This document shows positions 12,851 through 24,500 of a DNA stretch of 64,000 bases, piece after piece (the first letter of the stretch is position 1; each line of letters begins with the position of its first letter). The DNA comes from Rhyacichthys aspro. Lineage: Eukaryota; Chordata; Actinopteri; Gobiiformes; Rhyacichthyidae. Location: contig CM072162.1 in the NCBI GenBank assembly GCA_036850595.1, forward strand, positions 20,836,758 to 20,900,757, in the 5' to 3' direction. The notes beneath the pieces are model-generated. The model was not told where the DNA came from. It saw only the letters and a program-made list of their open reading frames with translations, and ran no database searches. A program made the position numbers and the translations under genes.

Positions 12851-13989
12851 TTTGTAAAGCGCCTACTGTTTTATTAAACTGTTACCCAAGACATTATATT
12901 CAACATATTGGAGAATAAGTCAATTAAAAAAATAAACAATAATGCATGTCATAAACACATTGCACCCTCCATTCTTTATGTTTAAAAGTAATAAGCAGTT
13001 CTTTGTGTGAAATGGTGTTTGAATCCCTTCATGGGTTAGAGTTTATCTCCAATTTTACTAAAATGAATCCCTCTTATTTTAAAATAACATGGTGTTTACA
13101 GACTCCGCCCCCTTCAGGCCTAAAGAAGCCAATTAAACAACTAAAATAATAAATAATAAACATATAAAATAATAATATTTATGTATATTATGTGCCTGGT
13201 GTTAGCCTCTCTCTTTTACATTAATAATCAGACATCAATATGTTTTATTTAGTTTACTGCTGATGTAAATAGCACACTTCCTGGTTGTGGGGCGCCGGTC
13301 TAATGGATGTCAATGGCACGAATGATACTTTTGATGATGATGGTATATCTTTTGTGATTTTAGTTTGGCTCCATTGCAACAAAAAAACAAAAAAAACAAA
13401 ACAGTGAATCAAAAGGTGCAAGATTTTTCTGGTGAGCACGAAAACAGCCACAGAACGGGATACAACTAGCTTCTTTTTGCGCTGGTCGGGTCAAGTTCAC
13501 TGTAAATGGGCTAAAATTGTGTTTATTGTGTCTGTGTGAGCCATAAGATACTCACAAACTTCAGACTAAACAATTATTACAATATGACAAATGCAAATAT
13601 GAGAAAAACTGAAGTAAATGAAGCAACTCAAAGCTTGTGCCACATTTTATTTTGAATTTCAGAAGCACAGAGAAGCACATTAAGCCACAACAAAATCTTA
13701 ACGGTATTTACGACTGAACTTACAAATACAACCAGAAAGACTGACTTTAAAGACTTAATTGAGAAATATGCAAAATTGAGTATTTAATGAATAACTTTTG
13801 AACTACTCTGACACATTCAATATATTTAAGTTGACTAAAACACACAATAATAACAAACAAATCCACAGAGTTTGGGAGTTATTACTCTTTAACAACTGAC
13901 TTTTCCGACATTATTGACCCGACATAAAAGCAGCTTTAGTCCCAGTAGCTTTAGTGTCCCGGTATATTTCTGAGAGCTACACAAAGCCA

Positions 13990-14290
13990 GTTATTTTCAC
14001 CAAAGACGGACAGAACATCAAAGTACATCACGGCTCCAGCTGCATTGTTTCAACACTGTTGGCTCCTCTACGGTGTCAGTCCCACGGAGCACGGCGGCGG
14101 CCTATTAGAAATGTTGAAATCGATGGTCAACAGAGCATCAAAAGCACGGATAAACCAAAGCCTGGAGGGAAGCCTTATTATCCGGTTTTCTTGTTGAAGA
14201 GTTGTCGTTTTGTATCATCAATATTTCACGGTCAGAAAGGCTCCTAACGGGGAAAACGCAGCCGAAACAGCCCGCTAACAACGGAAAGTG
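13990..14290. promoter_or_regulatory. Candidate regulatory island, DNTT-BLNK intergenic (3)
   Basis: GC-richer block with CpGs (CACGGAGCACGGCGGCGG). A 97-codon open frame on the plus strand has no family similarity or splice context and is treated as chance. Confidence 0.25.
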
Positions 14291-15239
14291 ATGTAAAAAG
14301 ATGTAATGGTTCCCCCTTTGTTTTATGGCGCACACTTTTTATTGATTTGAATCAGGAAGGAAGCAGAGTTTTAATATTGAATTCATCATTTGGAGAGTTG
14401 GAAGTTTGCTAATTGAAACTCAGAGGTTGTTATAAATCATTCAGTAATGTATCTGGAAGTTTTCACTCGCTTCGCGAAGTCGTCTCGTCGATAAGTGACA
14501 CGGCAAACTTTTTAAATGATGTATTATTTTGAACTAAATCGACTTTGTTTCTACATTTTTAAGAACTTAAGAACTATTTCCACTGGCTGCAGAAGGAGGA
14601 TGCAACCAAAAAATACACACTATTTACACTTTTAATACACTTTCAGCAGTTCCCAGTTTAATAGAGTTTAATAAAGACACAATGGGAACCAAAATGATTT
14701 CCTAAAAACACGAGAATGAAAATATTTTACACACATACAACAAACATACCTCCTCTTTTACAATTATGAGTTAATTGCAGGTCTTAAATAAATGTTTCTA
14801 ATGAAATTGGCTGAAGTTACTCTATAGTCACAGTCATTATTTATCATAAAGGACATAAAAAATACAACAAATTCAATGTAATATTTGTAATAAAGATAGT
14901 GTCTGAAAAAATATATGGTACAAGTACAATACATTATTAAAAACAGTGTTAAAAATGTTAAAAAACTGATTTGTAATGTATGTATGGACTAAATGTGTAT
15001 TATATTCACTGTTATATTTACATTTTTAAGTAAAAAAATAAGAAAATGAGTATGAACCCAGTATTTTATTTATTTATTTGTGTATTTCTCTACATCTCAA
15101 CATGTTTTAGTTTGAGCTGTGCCACAAAAAGTACTCTATAGACTCCTTCATGTGTCACAAAATTCCCAGAGTGTAAAATAAGATCAGAAATACAGTAAGT
15201 CACAGCCTGTGGACATTTAAATAAACTGTGGCTGTATTT

Positions 15240-15483
15240 GGGAAGTCAGTCACACATTATTGCTTTTGTTTCTTATTGGTTTGAGGAAGTGGCTGCTTCC
15301 CTTTTACCGATGCCTCAGAGCTCACTCCAAATGAAAGTTTCTCAAAAAATCAGATGTTGCAACACTGGATTTGAATAAGTGTTGGTTTAATGATGAGACG
15401 TCTCAAACTGAGGGCTGCGTTTGGATGTTGTGTCTGACGGATCTATCGCTGGACTCAGAGAGACTTTACTCGCCGAAATCCAG
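15240..15483 (+). promoter_or_regulatory. BLNK promoter-proximal region and 5' UTR
   Basis: An inverted CCAAT box (ATTGG, about 15275-15279) is followed directly by GAGGAAGTGG (15283-15292), a strong match to the PU.1/ETS consensus. The first coding ATG is at 15484, with an in-frame TGA at 15409-15411 upstream. The transcription start is unknown. Confidence 0.45.
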
Positions 15484-15552
15484 ATGAACCTGCCGACGAG
15501 AGACGAGTGTGAGGGGTGGGACCAGGCTCAGGTGGCTGCCTTCATGTTCCAG
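15484..15552 (+). CDS. blnk: BLNK exon 1 (start of SAM domain)
   Basis: Begins MNLPTRDECEGWDQAQVAAF, 23 codons, donor CAG|gtgagg, phase 0. The W-D-x-x-x-V/L-A pattern matches the start of the SLP-76 SAM domain (GWDPDSLADYF). Confidence 0.82.
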
Positions 15553-18500
15553 GTGAGGACCGGGACCTCTTCTATGTTACTGAAGAGAAAAGTAATGAAA
15601 TGAGTGAACAGAGGGTTGTTGTTATATTCATACCACTTTTGTGAAATCTAGTTCTTATTATGAATTGCACAGATTTTCTACTTTTATGTCAGAGCCTCCC
15701 AAGACCACAACACAACTACTGTTATACAATAAAACCCTAATATGTTGTAGAAATGTATGAATATATGAGCAGTCAGTTCAAAACGTAAATTTAGAGCTTG
15801 TGTTTACCCTTCTTTGTCGACAATACACAAAGTAAAAGATTTAACAATTCTTTCAACAGACCTATTAAGTTACTTCTAAAATAACTCATTAAAACTAAAG
15901 AGAGAAGCGTTCATAATTAAAATATATTTTGGGCATCCTGTTGAGTGTATGTATGAATAACATGGACGTCAATCAAATGTTCATACAAACTATAAGCCGC
16001 AGGATTGTTTTTGGTGCTGTTCAGTTCAGGAATCTCTCAGTCGAGTCAAAAGCAGAACACTGAGATCTCAAAAAGGTAAAATGATTATGATTAAAGATGA
16101 ATGACTTCAGATTACTGTCAGAAATGTGTTGGTACCAGTGGGATCTGGTCACACCTGGAGAGTGACGGAAAGGGTCATGTGACATTCAAAGAAATCATAA
16201 AATAAGATGATGAATTTCATAAAAATCCATCCTGTGATGCATTGCTTCATTGTTCTGCTTTTGAATCAACCAAATGTTTCTGATTGTGCAAAAGCAAAAT
16301 GTGCCTTCAATGTCCATTCACTTAAATTAAAATGTAGTTTTATTTTAAAGGCATAGTCCAGTGTTTTGTAAAGATAAAACAATGAGATAGGGAGATATAA
16401 CTTACTTAATACTCCCTACTGTAGAGCATTGTCAGTCCTAGTTTGGAGAAGCAGACAGGAGCAATGACAAAGGCTTGATGTCAAACTAACAAGGCTTTTC
16501 TAAAATTCTATTCTGTTTGTATTTACACATTTAGGTTTTTATCTTGTTCCTTATTCATGCAAACCCAGAACTGTTCATTTGTTAAAGCACATCACTGCGG
16601 TCTGTGTCTAAATCATACTATATTTCTCTTCTATAGATACTGTAAACATATCCTCTGTAGACTGCATTTACAAACACTGAAGTTATCCAGTGTTTTAAAT
16701 ATAGTTTTTAAATAAACGTTACCACAGTCCACGGTCTAGTCTCTGTGTGTCACCATCACACTTCAAACTGGAAGTGAGATGATGACAATGTACTGTCGGG
16801 AATAAATTAGCAATACAAGTGTCTAAAAAAAAAAGGGGAATTACCATTTTTGTCAAATTATTCTGGCCGTTGTGGAAAACAATGAAATTTAGATGTTTTG
16901 TTTTTCTTGTAAAGACATAAAGAATTGATTCTATAATTAAATACTTTTCTTCCCACAGATGAAAATGTCTGAATGTGCCGCCACTGTCAACAGGCACAGG
17001 ATTAATGGACATCGACTCTTGGTGAGTTGCAGTTTTTCCTGATTTTATAAGACACTATTTTTGTTGTTTTTTCATTGTCACATTAAAGCTGTCGTGTTCA
17101 GGATCCTATCTGAACGGTTTCCATTAATTATGCTTTACATTAGAGCTAAATAGTGTCAAAGTCAAGACCAAATCCATCCAAGTCTTTTTTGCAAGTACTT
17201 TTTTCCCGTTAGAGTTTACTGTAATTACATCGCTGCAACAACCCAAACTTGAAACACAAAGGAAAGTTAACAGGAAGTGAAATGTGATTGGCTAACGTCA
17301 CTCACTTACACTACTTCCTGTTGAGTTTGTGTAATAATTGACACTTGGGTTGAATGTGGAAGTGACTTAACTCATTTGTTCTTCTGCTTTAGCAACACAA
17401 ACTTTGACCTGACACTGAGGTTGTAGGTAACAAACTGTCCCTTTGTCCTGATTATTGACCAATATTCTGTGATGTCACATATTCAGTGGATCAATACTCT
17501 TTTCTGATTGGATATTTGTGCAATAAGACTAAGTTTACCACAGTCTGTTTGATATAAACACAATCATATTCATTGTTGATCTATTTTAATACTTTTATTA
17601 TGGGCTATACATTGATTTAGATTTTACAAAGCAACTTATTTCTTGTAAATATTTGCATTAAACAACATTAGAAGTACTTATTACTTTGAAAATCCTTAAT
17701 TTTACCTGGCACTTTTATGTTTCTGATGGTTTTGGTGGAGACTTGGACTGAATGGAACCAGAAGCAACTCTAAATAAATACTGTATATATTTAAGCTAAC
17801 AGTTAAATTAGTTTTTATGTGATAGACTCAGGCAAAATACTGTTTGTTAGTGAGTCTCTCAACAAAGACCACAACTTCTTCTTTGGTTTAATACGACCGA
17901 CCAATCAAAACTGTTTATCTGAAATGGGGCAGGCTTCATGCAATGCACTGTTTCTCTTTTTAATTGCATATTTTTTTTAAATTTCATTGGTCCATGCGAA
18001 TGTTGGTACCGCCCCCTGAATTTTGATTGGTTGACTGTGTATTTGTCCCACTTAAACCATTACGAATCAGACTATTTTTTTCTGTTTAGAATTGAAAAGA
18101 AAAGCATGACTGACCAACAAAGCATTCACTGATTGGAGTATCCTGTTGATTCTTCAAACATACATTTCCTTTACTAGAGAGGGTTGTTTTCTTTTGTTTA
18201 GTTTTGTTTTTAAACCATATCACACTTTCCTCTTCAGTGAAAATGACTCCGTAGCGCTAACCATGGTTAATGTTATGTTTTCAAAATGCGTTAAACACAT
18301 GTTCTTTAAAAAGACTAGACTAAATATGTAAATAAATCCAATAGCATACCCTTAATTAGTCTCATTCTTTGATTCCCTGTGCTTGGAGGAGACATAATGA
18401 AACCAGATATTTAACTGTGGTCTGTCTGACTGGATTTGAAGCCTTTTTATCCACTTTTATGTGTTATTAGTGGATATTTCTCACTCCATTATCCTGTCTC

Positions 18501-21500
18501 AATGAGGTTTGTGAGTCATTTATGTTCCACTCGCAGCAATTAACCATATGAGCCACTGTCCACTTTTTGCATCATTGTATTTATGGCGATTTTTATTATT
18601 TCATCACAAATTCAGCCTTGTTTATATAAATGCTATTCTCATCATTCTTATCTGTTGTCTAACCTTTACTTTCCCCAAAGCCCTTGTTCCCTTGGTTCAT
18701 TATTTTTATAGACATTCAGTTTATAAGTGAATATTTAAACCTCTTTTTATGCCACTTTATAAAAAAACTATTTACAAAACTTCCCAACACACTATAAAAT
18801 AATCTGCTCTCCTGTTTATTTACCGCTGACCCTCATCCACTCCATTTTCTGAGAGATATTGCATCACTGAATCACTTTTCTTGCGTTATACTCGGCTTAT
18901 CTTTCCCAAATTCATTCAACGTGGAGTCAAAATGATGAATGGATCACAGCAGAGTCTTTGACGGGATGAAAAACACTCTCACAAACTCCACCTGGGCTTT
19001 ATTAAACTCAGGTGAAGCCTTCCCAACACTGACCATTACACCATGAAAACACAACACAGCTTCACTTTATGCATCTTCAAGGTCGGCCGAGTTTGATAAA
19101 CATCCCCAGTCGTACTCAGGTGGATTTTTATTCTCCTTATTTTATATTTCAGGGCTGTTCTATTATTGTATTGAATGAGGCGTTTTAATATCACGCTGTG
19201 TGACTGACAGATGCAGCTGCGGAGTCCATCAAGGGCTCTGAGGTTACACAACGTTAGGTATTTTTTAACTTTGTATAAACTTTGTGAAAACTTAAAGCGG
19301 CACTACCAAACTTTTAGCTCCGACTTTAGCATCAGAACGGCAATTATCTCCTCCTCGTTAAACATTACACGATTGAATTACAAATATTTATCCTGTTTAA
19401 TGTTGCATACCTTTACTCTGTTTATGTTTTTCTTTTTTGTGCTGTTTCTCTCTCTGTTTTATCGGCAGCCATTACTTCCTTATTGATGAGCAGTGTCGAC
19501 CAATGAGAGCGCACCTTTTTCAGGAAGTGACCAGTGATTCGCCAAAGCTAAAATATCTCTATTTAATTAAATTATTCTCTATTAAATTCATTGATAATCG
19601 ACCCTAGATCACGTCTTATGGTCTCTTTTTTTTTTTTTTTCACAGATGATTCCCATTACAATATCATCTGAGGTGATTAAACATTTCTTTTTTTCGCATA
19701 CTCCCTGTTTAACACTTTTGGTAAACATTCACAACTGCTGTTAAAATAGATCAAGCCCATTATTAAAGTACATCTATATGTATACAAATATCTACTGTCC
19801 CATTTATTTATTGCTGAACCTCATCTATTGTTAATATTTGGTCTTTTTTTCTCCTATTCCCTGCCTCAACCTCCCATCTATGAAGGAAAGTTTATAAATG
19901 AGGCTTGTCTAAACTTGTTTAACAATGATGCAGCAGTGTTTTCAAACCTTCACCGTCAGTGCACCATAAATTGTTGTCTAGGCTTGTTTTCTACTGTAAA
20001 GTTTCTGTTGATATGACTCTCCACATTTTAAAATCCAAATAAGATTTTCCCAGTTCCTCTTCTATTTTTGACAAACTCCAGGATGTCGCCTCTGGCTTTA
20101 ACACGACTTCCTGTTAGTTGTGAATTTGAACAGCTGCTGTATGTGTGGTTACAAGGGTAAATAAAACACATTTTTGTTTAATTGGAGGCAATTTATTCTA
20201 GAAAACAGTTTCAGAATGAACTCAGTAAAAAGTTCACCTTCTTAAAATGAGTTACTCCAATGCACCCAAGACTTTATCCAGATTAAAACATAAGGGAATT
20301 TAATTTGTTCCGAAAACATAAAGAAAACATAATTATATTCAAACAAACTTGTTAAATCTTGTTTATGAGATAACCTTATCACATTACAATTATTTTAGAT
20401 GAAGAAAAGGTAAATAACAGCCTTTGATTGAGTTAAAATGTTAACAAATCTACCTCAAATAATTCAGAAACAGGAAGGAAAAAGAGAAGAAAAGTGTGTT
20501 AATGTTAGAGTCATTAAACAAACGTCTTTAAGGGCAGTGATGGCCTTCTCTGTCTGAATGTCAACAGTGTGTGCTCTGCCTTTGGCTCCTGCGACACATT
20601 TATATAATGACTCTGTAGAAGATTATGCAAAGGTCATGAAGTAAATGTATGTATGAAAAACTGACAAGATTCATTAAATGTAAAAACAGCCAGGTCTTTT
20701 CATGAAATCAGAGTTCAGTCCAATGTGGAGGATCTATACTGCGTTACATATGTTCACCACAGACTCCAACGTTAAACCAAAATCTGGAAATAGTTATAAG
20801 TAGCTGGAAAAATTAGCGCGTTTTTTCACTTTTTGCATTAACTTTTTTGGTTCAGTTCGTAAAAAAACAACCAAAAACGTGTTCATGTAACGTTTGAAGC
20901 AGAGTTAATTATTCTGTAAGGTTCAAAATGGCACAAATTCACACAAATTGATATTTAAAAAGTCAAATTTCAAGTCAAAAGTTGCTGTATTTTATAAAGG
21001 TTTCTCATTAAGTTATTTTAAAGCCAAATCATAGACTGGGCTTTCATAGTGACTGAGTTTTGAAGTCTGAACAATGCAAAATTCATACTTTTCTTTGAAA
21101 ACTTATTATCATTTACATGCTATACAAACGTTAAAATATAGCAGTTAAATGAGTGAAATGATTCAAAATAAAGTTAATTATCTTCTGTTAAATTAAAGAT
21201 TCTGTGTGACAACCAGATTTGCGATTACTTGGTTAATTTTTTTAATGATAATTGATTTTCCCATTAACGTCAGCCCCCTTCGAACGTCTCAGAGCCACAG
21301 AGACAGGCATAACATGATATTTTATGTATATTTATTGTAAATGCTAGCACAGATCTTGATTTAATACTATTGTAGATGCGGGATATTCGCTTCAATCACG
21401 TCGTCAGAGAAACGTGAAGCTGTCGACCACCTCTTTCTCGTTCACGTCACGGCGGGAAGAGTGAAGTGATGATAACAGACGTGCAGCGCCGCGGAGATAA

Positions 21501-24500
21501 AGCTAATCTCAGTCTTTTTGATGCCACGTTCGCTCGCACAGGTAGACGGGTTAAAAGAGAAATGTAGCAGATTAAAAGCACTGTCAGGCTTCATCTGCGT
21601 GAATAAGTCACTTTCACTCCGTACAGTAGACAGGACAACACAATCTACATCACATGATTACTTTGTTGTCAAAATCAAACAGTGGCAGGTTGAAACGGGA
21701 CATATTCAACACAGCAAAGAGCTTTTTTTCATTTACAATATGACAACAAAGTGCATACTGAAACATTAAAACTGTCTGTGGGACTATTTTTAGATGAAAG
21801 TGTGTGAAAATGCATATCATAAAGCTGGATTTTTACATCTACATCTACATCGGAGGAACATTTGATTTAAATTTGTCATTAAATTAGATGAGAACTGATT
21901 TATCCACCAAAAAAAAATAATTGTGGGGTAAGGTATAATGTTGTAGGCTTGGAATAAGTCTATTGTCAGAAAAAAAAATAGTAAATTCTCACTTCTGCAA
22001 CTTAGGATAAACTACAAAAAGTAATATCAATAATAAAATCCACTTATACCCAACAATTAATACAGAAAAGAGGCTTGTTGTGACTGTTTTTTGAGCAATT
22101 TCACAGTGTATCAGTTCTCTAAGCTACTATGCTAAGCTAATGCATCTGAAATTCTCATAAGTTTCCAAGACTCTAAATTTTGGCTAATCCAAAATAAAAG
22201 CGACTGATCAAATCTTATGTTGCTATCAGGGCTGCAATTTTCTAATAAAAGTAACTGCTATTCCTAATTTGTCCAAAGGGGGTCACACTTTTTTAGTAGT
22301 AAACCTAACAGTGAACAGCAGACTGCAACAAAGTGCCATTTGGTTTCATAATTGGCTGTTTTGCTTTACTCTGTTGCTGTTGGAATAACCCTCCATGGCA
22401 CCTTCATCACCTCCAAAAAAAGTATGCAGAGTTTTCCAATTTATTCACTGAGGAGATGGGAAACCTGTGTGTTTGGTGTAAGCAGAAAATGTCAATCATC
22501 AGAGAAAAAATCAAGGAAAACTGAGAAAAGAGAAGATAAATGAATTGTTGAATTGCAGGTTGAGAGGTCAATGATGCAGCAGTGAAGGTTAGCTATGTTA
22601 TTAAGATAAGATAGATAGATAGATATTCACTATTGCCGCTAAATAGCATTAGCATCAAAGCCATATTGTGAGCGCTGACATTATAATGCAAGTGTAATCC
22701 TTTGCACTAAAACATGTTACTGGTCCATTCCACTTGAGATCAAATTGGGCTGAATGTTGCGTCTGGACTAAAATGGGTTTGACAACACTGCTTTAAATCA
22801 ATGGTCTTGGGTTTCACAGTGAGACAAGTCACATGACCAAATGTCAAACAGTACAGGATTTCCATTACACCAGAGGGTCATGTATTAGCTGTGGCTTTGT
22901 AAACACGTCCAAACAACTTACTCCAAGTTCTTTATGCATCACTGAAATCACAGTTATCCTTTTTTTTTCCAAACTCTGCTCTTTTGTTTTCTTTTCTCGT
23001 CAGATCAACTCAAGTCAAGTTGATACTCTGCTCTACTGATGCTGCCTTTTGTTGACTCCAGTTGAGTTGTAGCCTAAGACACATTAGACACTTGTATTCA
23101 ACCAAACATGGCACAAGCTGAGATTTTATGCAGCCCTTAGCTTCACCGATAAAAATGATTGTTTATGGCCCCAACAGCAGCATCAGAGTCACACAGCATT
23201 AATATACAGGTTCAAATCCAACTAAAATCTGTTTTAATCCAACTAAAACCTGTTCAAATTCATGTAAAACCTGTTCAAATTCATGTAAAACCTGTTCAAA
23301 TTCATGTAAAACCTGTTCAAATCCAACTAAAACCTGTTTTAATCCAACTAAAACATGCTCAAGTCCATCTAAAACCTGTTCAAATTCATCTAAAACCTGT
23401 TCAAATCCAACTAAAACCTGTTTTAATCCAACTAAAACATGCTCAAGTCCATCTAAAATCTGTTCAAATCCTTCTAAAACCTGTCCAAATTCATCTAAAA
23501 CCTGTTCAAATCCATCTAAAACCTGTTCAAATCCATCTAAAACCTGTTCAAATCCATGTAAAACCTGTTCAAATTCATCTAAAACCTGTTCAAATCCAAC
23601 TAAAACCTGTTCAAATCCATCTAAAACCTGTTCAAATTCATCTAAAGTCTGTTCAAATTCATGTAAAACCTGTTCAAATCCATGTAAATCCTGTTCAAAT
23701 CCAACTAAAACCTGTTCATATCCATCTAAACCTGCTCAAATCCAACTAAACCTGTTCAAATCCAACTAAACCCTGTTTAGATCCTATCAAAACATGTCTG
23801 AATCTACCAAAAACCTATTCAAATGCAACTAAAACCTGTTCAAATCCAACTAAAAACTGCTCAAATTAATCTAAAACCTGCTCAAATCCAACTAAAACCT
23901 ATTTAAATCCTATCAAAACATGTCTGAATCTACCAAAAACCTATTCAAATGCAACTAAAACCTGCTCATATCCATCTAAAACCTGCTCAAATTAATCTAA
24001 AACCTGTAAGAGACTGTCAACCCTAAATTTTCCTCTGATCTAACGTGGCCCTCATTGTAAAAAGTTTGGGGCTTAACACAAAGCACATTGCCCCACTCTT
24101 TACAGTATTGTAATGTTCTGTCTGGTGCTGCTTTTCTGGCCTCCTCAGTGACAACAATGTGAGAATGTAAAGCGTCGATGCTCGGGGCGAGACATCTATA
24201 ACAGGAAGAGGATGCAGTGAAGCCAGTGAAGCATCCAGTCACATGACCCACAGCTGAGAGGGTCTCGAATGAATAAAACCCATTGATATTTACACAAATC
24301 ACTTCAAGCGACAACTGGAAAGACCACAGACTGAATGTATGGAAGCAGATATTATAAGTTGATCATAAATGAGGGATTGTGGTTGGACACAAAGCAGAAG
24401 ATGTTGTGTCTTTTTTGCCGAGACACCTTTATAAATAATTCAAAATGGGAGCAGCTCAGAGTTTCACTGGGGCTCACTATTTGATATTTTATTCAGTGTC

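Larger units (their letters stand above)
9416..15483. other. DNTT-BLNK intergenic region (head to head)
   Basis: The start codons of DNTT (minus) and BLNK (plus) point away from each other across about 6 kb. No further gene was found. Contents are DNTT 5' UTR/promoter (position not defined), a SINE-like repeat at 10050-10320, GC-richer islands at about 10960-11220, 12500-12850 and 13990-14290, and the BLNK promoter-proximal region from about 15240. Confidence 0.7.

Noticed and set aside
23159..23749. 196-codon plus-strand open frame of repeated QIHLKPV heptads
   Set aside because: Same minisatellite in the other orientation; not a heptad-repeat protein.
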